Source: Vibrio coralliilyticus ATCC BAA-450
GTDB lineage: Bacteria > Pseudomonadota > Gammaproteobacteria > Enterobacterales > Vibrionaceae
Direction of reading: 5' to 3'
Length of the DNA: 64,000 nt
Assembly (NCBI RefSeq): GCF_000176135.1
Contig: NZ_ACZN01000017.1
Location: forward strand, 806,001-870,000
The notes below the pieces were generated by a model. The model saw only the letters and a program-made list of their open reading frames with translations, did no database searches and was not told the origin of the DNA. A program made the translations under genes and the position numbers. Every line of letters starts with the position of its first letter. The stretch's first letter is position 1. Shown one piece after another: positions 24,276 through 32,029 of the stretch.

Positions 24276-25478
24276 ATGTTCCAAGATTTTTCTAAAGCGC
24301 TACTGGATGAAATTCAGCGCCGAGAGATTGCAAAAACTAGAGCTAAAAGCAAGAAATTCCTAGCGCAAATCAATAAGCAAAAAAACCTTAGTCAGGGTTT
24401 TCTATTAGTCAATCAATCCCAATACAAACGTGAATTGGCTGAACTGAAAGCAAAACTGAAAAACTCTACTTTCCAACAAACGCCTGAAGGTCAAATGTCC
24501 AAACTCACGCTGGCGATTTTGGAGAATGATACTGAGCTGGAAAAATATCTTGATAAAGATGTTGTCGAAGAAATTCACCATAAGGACTTGAGATGGGGTA
24601 GTGAAAAGCCTAAGCCAAATACTTCGAAAACCACAAAAGTGGGGACAGGTATACGCTACAGCGATCGCACTCGGAATCAGTTAAGTAGTTTACGTTTCAA
24701 GCGCAAACAGTTATTTCTGTTTTACAAACGCATTATTGAAGCTCAGGTTGCTCTGCGTGTCTTATGTGATGATGTTGTCTCAACCGTAGGAGGTAAGGTT
24801 TGCGCACCTCCGGGGGCTTTCAACGGTATCAAGAGCTTTAACGGCGCCCTCAACAAAATCACCCAACGTGAACGTAACGATGAGGTTGGAGACCTAAAAG
24901 ACTGCGCGCGTATGACAATCGAGTTTGATAACCAGAAACAAATGTTATTGGCGAAAGCAAAAATTGCTCAATCTCAGGAGTTCTTGGCCGTCAAGAGCTA
25001 CCAGAAAGCGCTCAAAGACCGATATTCAAGTGGCACACAGGAAGACGGCCTGCTCAAATTCAACTCCTCTGCACAGAAGTCTGGCTACAAGGATATTAAA
25101 TTTTTCCTCAAAATGAGCAATGGCGTCATCGGCGAGCTGCAACTTAACACCAAAGACATGCTGATTGCGAAAGAGAAAGAGCATGTGATTTACGATATTT
25201 TGCGTGAATCGAAAGATCAAACCAAGCCCTATACCATCAGCAATCCCGACGTGGTGATAAAAATCCGAGAGCACATGAACGATGGGTGGTTCTCATTTAT
25301 TGAAACTAAAGTCCCTGAGGTAAAGGAAGCATTAGTGCAAGTTAAGCAAATGGTGAAGAATATTCCCATGGGGATCAGCCCGACACTGACTGTGATGCCC
25401 AAACAAGCAGAAGCACTCAACAAAGTCAGCCTCGGCTTGTATGCCAAGGGCGAGCTGCCTGGTGCGCTAGTCGTTTAA
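24276..25478 (+). CDS. RelA/SpoT-fold nucleotidyltransferase-like protein, orphan
   Basis: 400 residues, not a recognised housekeeping enzyme. GGGGGAGAG sits just before ATG 24276. The N-terminal 100 residues are Lys/Gln-rich and helical. From about 180 a RelA/SpoT-like core can be traced: GDLKDCARMTIEF (205-217), GYKDIKF (270-276), GELQLNT with the Glu of the EIQ motif (286-292), and His303 in EHVIYD. This is the order in (p)ppGpp synthetases and the related ToxSAS/Tas1-like toxins. The HD hydrolase and TGS/ACT domains of Rel/SpoT are absent. An upstream hairpin (24118-24136 plus T-run) precedes it. No toxin-antitoxin partner is seen. Alarmone or pyrophosphotransfer activity is inference. 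Confidence 0.62.
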   Translation: MFQDFSKALLDEIQRREIAKTRAKSKKFLAQINKQKNLSQGFLLVNQSQYKRELAELKAKLKNSTFQQTPEGQMSKLTLAILENDTELEKYLDKDVVEEIHHKDLRWGSEKPKPNTSKTTKVGTGIRYSDRTRNQLSSLRFKRKQLFLFYKRIIEAQVALRVLCDDVVSTVGGKVCAPPGAFNGIKSFNGALNKITQRERNDEVGDLKDCARMTIEFDNQKQMLLAKAKIAQSQEFLAVKSYQKALKDRYSSGTQEDGLLKFNSSAQKSGYKDIKFFLKMSNGVIGELQLNTKDMLIAKEKEHVIYDILRESKDQTKPYTISNPDVVIKIREHMNDGWFSFIETKVPEVKEALVQVKQMVKNIPMGISPTLTVMPKQAEALNKVSLGLYAKGELPGALVV

Positions 25479-25495
25479 TCGCTTATAAAATAACT

Positions 25496-25522
25496 CAGCC
25501 CATAGCTTTCACTATGGGCTTG
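25496..25522 (+). terminator. Bidirectional terminator between the RelA/SpoT-fold and VOC genes
   Basis: AGCCCATAG pairs with CTATGGGCT around CTTTCA. It sits between convergent genes. The T-run is short on both sides, so strength is moderate. Confidence 0.65.
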
Positions 25523-25530
25523 TCGTTCGA

Positions 25531-25956
25531 TCAAATCACCAAACTGCCATCTTCATTAAACTCCCAGCAGTCTCCATAAGCGACTTCCCACAAGTACCCA
25601 TCTGGGTCTGAAAAATAACCGCTGTATCCACCCCAAAAGACATCTTGTGCAGGTTTCTCAAGCTTTCCTCCTGCCTCAACGGCCACACGCAGCACTTCAT
25701 CCACTTCGTCTTTACTTCGCGTGTTGTGCGCTAAGGTTATTCCGCTAAAACCTTCCCGCTTAGCGGCAAAAGCCGGCGAGACATCGTCAGCTAACGCCTC
25801 AAGAGGGTATAGCGCCAAACAGGTTCCACGTGTTTTGAAAAATACGATCCCCTCTTCTGGCGTTTTAGCCGATTCGAGGCCGAGCTTAGTATAAAAGTCG
25901 AATGAGGCTTTGAGGTTACTGACGCCAAGCGTAATGATGCTGATTCTAGGTTCCAT
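25531..25956 (-). CDS. VOC-family (glyoxalase/bleomycin-resistance fold) protein
   Basis: 141 residues in the two-module VOC fold: TLGVSNLKASFDFYTKLG opens the first module and GYFSDPDGYLWEV closes the second. Potential metal ligands are Glu in LWEVAY and a His in LAHNTRS, while the usual first ligand is not obvious. Reactions in the family range from glyoxalase to dioxygenase, so the function is unassigned. AAGGAATC precedes ATG 25956. Convergent with the RelA/SpoT-fold gene. Confidence 0.82.
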   Translation of the reverse strand: MEPRISIITLGVSNLKASFDFYTKLGLESAKTPEEGIVFFKTRGTCLALYPLEALADDVSPAFAAKREGFSGITLAHNTRSKDEVDEVLRVAVEAGGKLEKPAQDVFWGGYSGYFSDPDGYLWEVAYGDCWEFNEDGSLVI

Positions 25957-26089
25957 CGCAGAGATTCCTTTTATTTGTTTGTTCTATAGTAGCGTGGTGA
26001 AAACAAATACCCCCAAATGAATCCCATTTTTGTGTTTTCTGTAGCCCAAGTTTATTTTTAATTTATTCCGTGCCTATTTCTAAACAACA

Positions 26090-26725
26090 ATGAAATTCTA
26101 CCTAGCCACTCTCGCCATCGTTGGGTTTTCAACACCAGCTCAATCTGAGCCTATTCAGCCATGGCAATTTGATAGCAGTGATAATGGCATTTCTATTTAC
26201 ATCAGAGAGCACACGGATGGGTTGGTTGAAGTGCGCGCAGAAATGTTTGCTCCCACCTCCTATGGCGCCTTTCTAACCTTATTGGAAGACAGTGACAATG
26301 TTCCAAACTGGATTGATAACGTTAGTCACAGCCGAGTGCTGCGGCAAATCAGCGAGACTGAAAACATCGTCTATACCCAGTTCGCAGCGCCTTGGCCTGC
26401 CAAGGATCGCGACATGGTGACTTATTCCAAATTCGTAATCGACGATGCCAGTTTTACATTACGTATCAAGGATGCGCCAAGCAACACCTTAGCTGAGCAG
26501 GAGGATTACATTCGGATCACCCGGGTTAAAGCCACTTGGACGCTACAAAAGCTTACTAATGGGACGACTCACATCGAGTACATCGCATTTGCCGATCCCG
26601 GAGGTGCGCTACCTGATTGGTTGGCCAATGATCTGGCAAAAGAGAGCGCTCGTAATACTTTCGAAGGCTTACGGCAGCAGCTCCCTCACTACCAGACTGC
26701 GACTCATCCAAAAATCAAAGAGTAA
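26090..26725 (+). CDS. START-domain lipid-binding-like periplasmic protein
   Basis: 211 residues. A short signal peptide (MKFYLATLAIVGFSTPAQS) precedes a START/SRPBCC helix-grip fold with FAAPWPAKDRDMV and the FADPGGALPDWLAND motif near the C-terminus. Proteins of this family are periplasmic or surface-related in Vibrio and bind hydrophobic ligands. No strong ribosome site is seen before ATG 26090. It is convergent with the DUF1501 gene only 3 bases away. Confidence 0.82.
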   Translation: MKFYLATLAIVGFSTPAQSEPIQPWQFDSSDNGISIYIREHTDGLVEVRAEMFAPTSYGAFLTLLEDSDNVPNWIDNVSHSRVLRQISETENIVYTQFAAPWPAKDRDMVTYSKFVIDDASFTLRIKDAPSNTLAEQEDYIRITRVKATWTLQKLTNGTTHIEYIAFADPGGALPDWLANDLAKESARNTFEGLRQQLPHYQTATHPKIKE

Positions 26726-26728
26726 CAC

Positions 26729-27877
26729 TTAAACGAAATCAAACTTCCACGGTGGTGCCTGCTCACTTTGCGGAAAGATGGTCTCAAGTTTATCAGCACT
26801 GACCGATAGATGTTGGCCCAGCACGCCTTTAATCACAGAACGCATGTCAGTGGTTGGCTTGAGGTCTCGGCCTTGATACAGCTCGGCTTCTCCGAGCCCC
26901 GGCCAGTCACCAAGCACCTGACCACCATTGATGGCTCCCCCTGCCACCAGCATGACATTGGCTGTTCCGTGATCCGTCCCTTTGGTCCCATTTTCACGCG
27001 CGGTTCGGCCAAATTCACTGGCCGCAATGACGACTGTACGTTGCCACTGCTTACCCAAAGCTTGCTTAAGAGCCGCTAAACCGCTGTCCAGTAGTTTCAG
27101 TTGATTACTCAACCTTCCATTCACGCTGCCTTGGTTAGCATGAGTATCCCAGCCGCCAATTTCCAAGGCTGCGATGTTAGGCCCTGTTGGGTCAGCCAGA
27201 ATTTCTCCGGTCTTCTGGGTCAAAGACTTGAACTGCTTACCGACGCCTTCATCGCCGACTAGCTTGTCAATTTTCATCATGCTTTCAAAGTTGGCAGACA
27301 AAGTAGCGTCACTTTGAAATAGCTGCTCCAGAAGCTCGGTTTGCCGTTCTCGGGTCTTAAGTCGGTTCGGATACCAGCTATCAACACTCGCATCGCCTTG
27401 CATGATAAGCGGTAAGCCCGAATCAATCGCAATACCTTGATTCTGGCTTTCGAGGCTGAGTAATCGGTTTAGCCAGCCTTCACCATAAAACGGGTCTAGA
27501 GTGCCGTTCTCTAGTATCTTCTGACCATCAAAATGAGAGCGCTCACGATAAGGTGTGGCACAAGCGTGGACAAAACTGATTTCCCGCTCCTTAAACCACA
27601 GATGACATTGATTCAAAGAAGGGTGAAGGCCAAAGTAGGAAGTTAGATTGAGTGACTGCTCCGGCTTGAGCCCAATCGAAGGTCTGAGCGAGGTATACGA
27701 CTTATCACCATGAGGCACGACGACATTCAATCCATCCATTGCTCCACGCAAAGATATCCAGACAAACAGGTTATCTGAGTTCGTCTTAGCAAACACAGGC
27801 ATTGGTAACAGTGAACTAATGCTCAGCGCAGCGGCACTCCGGAGAAAACGGCGACGATTTAGCTGTAAATTCGACAT
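26729..27877 (-). CDS. DUF1501 family protein with Tat-type signal
   Basis: 382 residues. ATG 27877 (AGGAGAAG upstream) opens a twin-arginine signal, LNRRRFLRSAAAL, so it is likely exported folded through Tat. The mature part contains the DUF1501 features GAMDGLNVVVP, SEFGRTARENGT and GTDHGTANVML with metal-ligand-like Asp/His. The family is related to sulfatase/alkaline-phosphatase folds, but the function is unknown. Second gene of a pair with the DUF1800 gene, 11 bases after its stop. Confidence 0.87.
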   Translation of the reverse strand: MSNLQLNRRRFLRSAAALSISSLLPMPVFAKTNSDNLFVWISLRGAMDGLNVVVPHGDKSYTSLRPSIGLKPEQSLNLTSYFGLHPSLNQCHLWFKEREISFVHACATPYRERSHFDGQKILENGTLDPFYGEGWLNRLLSLESQNQGIAIDSGLPLIMQGDASVDSWYPNRLKTRERQTELLEQLFQSDATLSANFESMMKIDKLVGDEGVGKQFKSLTQKTGEILADPTGPNIAALEIGGWDTHANQGSVNGRLSNQLKLLDSGLAALKQALGKQWQRTVVIAASEFGRTARENGTKGTDHGTANVMLVAGGAINGGQVLGDWPGLGEAELYQGRDLKPTTDMRSVIKGVLGQHLSVSADKLETIFPQSEQAPPWKFDFV

Positions 27878-27888
27878 CAAACTTCTCC

Positions 27889-29247
27889 TTAGCGATATTG
27901 AAACTGCGGGCTGAGCCAAAGTAGCGACAGCTGTATCATGGGATTCTTGGTTTTATTGAGCACTAAACGCGTGTGCTCATCCAAGTCAGAGTGATAAAGC
28001 CGTTTGATCACTTCATCGACCACTTTTTGCGGCTTGATGCCTTTGGTTTTGGCATTTTTTACCGTTTTCGCTGCCAGCATATTGGCGATTTGTAATCGCT
28101 GCGTGAGAGCAGATGGGCTGTTGTAATCTTTATCTCTGTCCGGCCACCCCGCCGGAGAGCCTGGTTTGAATGGAGCTTGGCCTAAAGCATTCAGCGCATT
28201 AAACGCCTGCTTATCATTGATATCAATTTGTGCGCTCCGCAATACGGCAAACATCCACTCTTTAGGCATCCTGTATCGCATCGGTTTGGCTGATTTCGCC
28301 TGCTCACTGTCAATCAAAATCCGATAAACGGGTTGTAAATCACCCTTTGATTTCAGGTAGGCATCCACCATTTTGTCTTGCAGCGAGGGGGGCGTTTCAC
28401 CAAAGAAATGCTGGCACAGTTTTCGGGTAAGATGTTTCGCCGTATCAGGGTGCAACGCTAACGTTTTTAGGCAAGCCTCACCTTGCTCTGTCCCTTTCTG
28501 CGCATAAGTTTTCCCCATGACTGTCACGGCTCCGGGTTCATGCATATTGGGCACAAAGCGGAATCCAACATTGGGGGCTTTTAGCTTAATACTCCAGCCC
28601 GAAATGGCCTTTGCTAGCTCAATCACATCCTGCTGGGTGTAACTGCTATCGACACCTAAGGTATGAAGCTCAAGAATTTCTCGCGCTAAGTTCTCATTGA
28701 GCCCTTTGCCTCTTCTTTTACCTAGTTTGGAATTGGGCCCTGCTGAAACCTGATTATCCAAGTACATCAACATGGCAGGGTGTTTCGCCACCCTCATCAG
28801 CATATCGCTGAAGTTGCCATTCCAGTATTGGCGGACTACATCATTTTCGATTCGAGAAGCGAGTGGCATTAAGCGTCGATTATCCACTGAGATGGCGAAG
28901 TGATTACTCCAGAATTGGATTAAGCGTTCTTGAAAGCCGTAAGGGGTATGCAGGCTCTGCTGATGCCTCGCTTCAACCTGCTGTCGATAGTGCTGGCGAA
29001 AAAATGCCTGAGTCTGTTTTTGTAGCTCACGCTTTTTCACATCGTCATTTTTAACTTTGGCGCGTTGGATTTGATTGTGACCAAACTGCGCCAGAATCTC
29101 TTCGGTGGTTGGCAGTGCCTGAATAGCAGGGTGAATATAGCCTGTTTCATCAAGCTGATTCGCCAGTGGCACCGTCTGTTGACCGAGTCGGGGGCCAAAA
29201 CCAAACCTTTGTTCCGCAAGGATTTTCGCGTCTGGGTAATAATTCAT
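27889..29247 (-). CDS. DUF1800 family protein
   Basis: 452 residues, the usual length for DUF1800. Typical segments are RFGFGPR at the start, FWSNHFAISVDN, NENLAREILELHTLGVD and WPDRDKDYNSP. DUF1800 and DUF1501 proteins are found side by side in many genomes, but no biochemical role is known. First gene of the pair. No signal peptide is visible in this frame, which contrasts with the Tat signal on its partner. Confidence 0.87.
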   Translation of the reverse strand: MNYYPDAKILAEQRFGFGPRLGQQTVPLANQLDETGYIHPAIQALPTTEEILAQFGHNQIQRAKVKNDDVKKRELQKQTQAFFRQHYRQQVEARHQQSLHTPYGFQERLIQFWSNHFAISVDNRRLMPLASRIENDVVRQYWNGNFSDMLMRVAKHPAMLMYLDNQVSAGPNSKLGKRRGKGLNENLAREILELHTLGVDSSYTQQDVIELAKAISGWSIKLKAPNVGFRFVPNMHEPGAVTVMGKTYAQKGTEQGEACLKTLALHPDTAKHLTRKLCQHFFGETPPSLQDKMVDAYLKSKGDLQPVYRILIDSEQAKSAKPMRYRMPKEWMFAVLRSAQIDINDKQAFNALNALGQAPFKPGSPAGWPDRDKDYNSPSALTQRLQIANMLAAKTVKNAKTKGIKPQKVVDEVIKRLYHSDLDEHTRLVLNKTKNPMIQLSLLWLSPQFQYR

Positions 29248-29354
29248 AACGTACTTCCTGATACGACATACAGTAAGTGTAATCAGAGTCCGTCAGAGAA
29301 TAATGAGCTTTACATTGTTTTACCCTACGCAATGTAAAAGTTTCGTCTTTTGAA

Positions 29355-29378
29355 AACGACACCATACCGGTGTCGTTA
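29355..29378 (-). terminator. Terminator of the DUF2834 unit
   Basis: Reading leftward, AACGACACCGGTATGGTGTCGTT forms a stem-loop and is followed by TTCAAAAG. It overlaps the stop codon of the DUF2834 gene. Confidence 0.75.
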
Positions 29379-29690
29379 ATCAACCTTTAGCTGGCGCTCA
29401 CGCAAATAAAGGTAAAGAGGTAAGCCGCAGGAAACACCCACACATAGCGTCGCAACAATAGCCCAATTACGCCCTTTTACTTTGAGACGTTTACCATCAA
29501 CAAGAATAAAAACAATCAGTGCGATCGCTGCAATGATGACGTCTAGCCAGGCGAACTGACTGAGAGGGTATGCCATTGCCTCAGATATCAACTCTGGAAT
29601 ATTCAAACCATGATGCAATAACCATGGTGCAAAGGCTGCATAGGGAACAGCCACTCCAATAACAGCTAGCACAAGATACAGCCTTGCCAT
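29376..29690 (-). CDS. DUF2834 family small membrane protein
   Basis: 104 residues with three hydrophobic segments (about 5-25, 45-65 and 75-95), matching the DUF2834 family of small inner-membrane proteins. It follows the S66 peptidase gene by 17 bases on the minus strand and likely shares its transcript. AGGAGA lies before the ATG. No function is known. Confidence 0.75.
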   Translation of the reverse strand: MARLYLVLAVIGVAVPYAAFAPWLLHHGLNIPELISEAMAYPLSQFAWLDVIIAAIALIVFILVDGKRLKVKGRNWAIVATLCVGVSCGLPLYLYLRERQLKVD

Positions 29691-29707
29691 TACTCTTCTC
29701 CTGTCAG

Positions 29708-30718
29708 TTAGTTAACTACCCAAGGAGACGTGAGAGATATAGTTCCTTGATCAAAATCGAGCTCTGCTTCAACACCTAATGGTGTGACCAGCATAGGGTG
29801 CGTGTGGCAACTGTCGAAGCTATAAAGGATCGGGACTTTTTGACCGTTCAATACCTCATACAACACATCAAGAGGCGTGCGACCTGTCCCTTTGTCATCA
29901 AACAGCTCATGCTTACCAAGTACGATAGCAGCGACACGGTCAAACACACCGCAGAGCTTGAGTAGGTTGAAACTGCGCTCTACCACAGCAATGTTATGAA
30001 GAGAATCTTCGATAAGCAGAATGTCGCCTTTACTAATGTCAGGCATATAGGGACTTCCCCAAATCCCATTCATGGTGTTCAGGTTTCCACCAATAATACG
30101 ACCTCGTACTTTCCCGTCACCAATAAACTGCCATTCATTGGCTGTCACAGGTTTAGCATTCACTTGGGATTCCCAGTCAATCATGACATCTGTCCAGACT
30201 TCTGGCATCTGATAGCGATACGGTAGCGAAGGTGCGGAGCATAGTATGGATTCAAACGAAGAAAAAGTGTCGTCAACCAGAGGTGGAAACTCGCCAAATG
30301 ATGCAACCAAAGCAGGGCCATAAAAGGTGATGAGCCCTGTCTGAGCATAAATCCCCAATAAAAGGGCCGTAACGTCAGAGTAACCAATGATGATTTTCGG
30401 ATCAGCTTTCAGGGCCTCATAGTCAATATAGGGCAGTAATGCGTTGCTGTTAGAGCCGCCAATGGTCGAAATAATACAGCGGACTTCTGGGTCACGAATC
30501 AAGACATTAAGTTCCTCGGCACGTTCTTGAATCGAACCCGAGCGATAGTGATCTGACTTTCCGGTTAACTTCCCGCTTTTGAGCCTGAATCCTTTGCTTT
30601 CGAGGTACGTTTTAGCTCGTTGAAACCGACTCGGGGCAAAATAAGTAGCTGGTGACGAAGGTGAGAAAAATCCTATGGTGTCACCTTTCGATAAACGGCG
30701 CGGCAATAATATAGACAA
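29708..30718 (-). CDS. S66-family peptidase (MccF / LD-carboxypeptidase-like)
   Basis: 336 residues. N-terminal FFSPSSPA and GGSNSNALLPY, then the nucleophile Ser in GYSDVT (about residue 113), Glu in LLIEDS and His in SCHTHPM complete the Ser-His-Glu triad of S66 peptidases. The family covers LD-carboxypeptidases that trim peptidoglycan tetrapeptides and MccF, which inactivates microcin C. No signal peptide, so it is cytosolic, where both activities act. It heads a unit with the DUF2834 gene. Confidence 0.87.
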   Translation of the reverse strand: MSILLPRRLSKGDTIGFFSPSSPATYFAPSRFQRAKTYLESKGFRLKSGKLTGKSDHYRSGSIQERAEELNVLIRDPEVRCIISTIGGSNSNALLPYIDYEALKADPKIIIGYSDVTALLLGIYAQTGLITFYGPALVASFGEFPPLVDDTFSSFESILCSAPSLPYRYQMPEVWTDVMIDWESQVNAKPVTANEWQFIGDGKVRGRIIGGNLNTMNGIWGSPYMPDISKGDILLIEDSLHNIAVVERSFNLLKLCGVFDRVAAIVLGKHELFDDKGTGRTPLDVLYEVLNGQKVPILYSFDSCHTHPMLVTPLGVEAELDFDQGTISLTSPWVVN

Positions 30719-30810
30719 AGCGGGTACTCCTTAACCCTAAATAATTTATGCCGAGTGTAACCAATCCTTGTGTTAATTAGCCACCGTTCAAGATAAAAAT
30801 GTATGATAGA

Positions 30811-31452
30811 TCAAACCACTAGGCGTATTTCTACCCGCTCTTTCCCTCGGCCAATATTCTTACGTTTCAACGCTATTTTTCCCACCTCAGAGGTTCTTCT
30901 CAGGTGTGTACCGCCGCATGCTACCTGAGCGAACCCTTCGACGCGCCAAAAGCGCCTTTCACTCGCTTTGTCCTCAAACTGACTCTCAATTAATTGACCT
31001 TTATTAATCAGGGCTTGAGCTTTATTTTCAAACTCTGGAAGTAGAGGGGAGAGACTCTCGGGCCAGACGAAGTCAATTCGGCTTTTGTCTTGACCAATAT
31101 GCGCCCCAATCTTTTCGATATCAGGATAACTTTGTGTAAACAATTCAAGTATCACCTCTGCTGCAAAATGGAGCTTCATCAGAGCGTAGCGACGAGTCCA
31201 ATTAATCACGGTAATAACCTCGTCACCAACCTGAAATGGCGGTTCTGCTGCTAGAGTGTAGGTAATCTCTGACCCCTGCTTTTGTGCACACTCAACCTGA
31301 ATGCCTGCGATTGTACCCTCATCACTTTCCTGACCGCCTGACTCAGCATAGAATATGGTTTTATCCAGTCTGAGATTACGGCCCTCAATCCAACTGACGG
31401 TAGAAAGCAGCTCAGTTTGATAAGGATTTTCCCAGAATACTTTTACCGTCAT
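30811..31452 (-). CDS. Alanyl-tRNA editing protein (AlaX)
   Basis: 213 residues; free-standing deacylase that hydrolyses mischarged Ser- or Gly-tRNA-Ala. ATG 31452 has GGAGG 8 bases upstream, while the ATG at 31467 would put the site inside the coding sequence. FYAESGGQ(E) and CGGTHLRRTSEVG (Cys and His metal ligands) match AlaX. The other metal motif, usually His-x3-His, reads HFAAE, so its second ligand is Glu. It follows a GNAT gene by 2 bases. Confidence 0.85.
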   Translation of the reverse strand: MTVKVFWENPYQTELLSTVSWIEGRNLRLDKTIFYAESGGQESDEGTIAGIQVECAQKQGSEITYTLAAEPPFQVGDEVITVINWTRRYALMKLHFAAEVILELFTQSYPDIEKIGAHIGQDKSRIDFVWPESLSPLLPEFENKAQALINKGQLIESQFEDKASERRFWRVEGFAQVACGGTHLRRTSEVGKIALKRKNIGRGKERVEIRLVV

Positions 31453-31454
31453 GG

Positions 31455-31919
31455 TTATCGCCTCCATTCATATAGAATGTCCGGCAGTCCTTCTTCGTTT
31501 TCTGCATCGCCGCCAATCGCAACAAAACCATGTCGCTCATAGAATTGCTGAGCTCGAATGTTGTTTTCGAACGTTCGTAAACTCAGGCGTCCTGACGACT
31601 GCTGTTTCGCCATTGCCAAAAGCTGGCTGCCGATCCCCATTGACTGAAACTTTCGATGGACATAAAGCTGATTGATTTCACTGTCACTAATGGCAACAAA
31701 AGCTACCGATAGACGCGTCTCGTTGCTTAGCGCCACATAGATTTTATGCGTTTCAGGTAAGATGTGATTGAGGAAAAATGCTTGTGATTCAAAGGTATGT
31801 ACCGGGGGGATACCAATCGCCTCCTGCATTGAATCTCGCCACAAAGACACGACATCATGAGTGTGGCCTGGCTTAAAAGTTGTCACTTCAAAGCGCTGTG
31901 TGGTTTGCGTCGTCTCCAT
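31455..31919 (-). CDS. GNAT-family N-acetyltransferase
   Basis: 154 residues. The acetyl-CoA loop FQSMGIGSQLL follows INQLYVHRK, and NNIRAQQFYERHGF is the usual C-terminal element. It probably acts on a small molecule or protein amine. The stop lies 2 bases before the AlaX start, so the two are co-transcribed; a link to tRNA or aminoacyl metabolism is only suggested by position. Confidence 0.82.
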   Translation of the reverse strand: METTQTTQRFEVTTFKPGHTHDVVSLWRDSMQEAIGIPPVHTFESQAFFLNHILPETHKIYVALSNETRLSVAFVAISDSEINQLYVHRKFQSMGIGSQLLAMAKQQSSGRLSLRTFENNIRAQQFYERHGFVAIGGDAENEEGLPDILYEWRR

Positions 31920-31975
31920 TCGCTCTCGCAGTCCCTTTAACTATTCCATTCCCCCTACCTTAACGATTTAATCGC

Positions 31976-32014
31976 CAAAAACAAAAGGGCCAGTCGATTG
32001 ACTGGCCCTTTCTG
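31976..32014 (-). terminator. Terminator of glgB
   Basis: Reading leftward, AAAGGGCCAGTCAATCGACTGGCCC forms a strong stem-loop followed by TTTTGTTTTTGG. It lies 15 bases past the glgB stop codon. Confidence 0.9.
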
Positions 32015-32029
32015 TTATCTGCATCAGCA

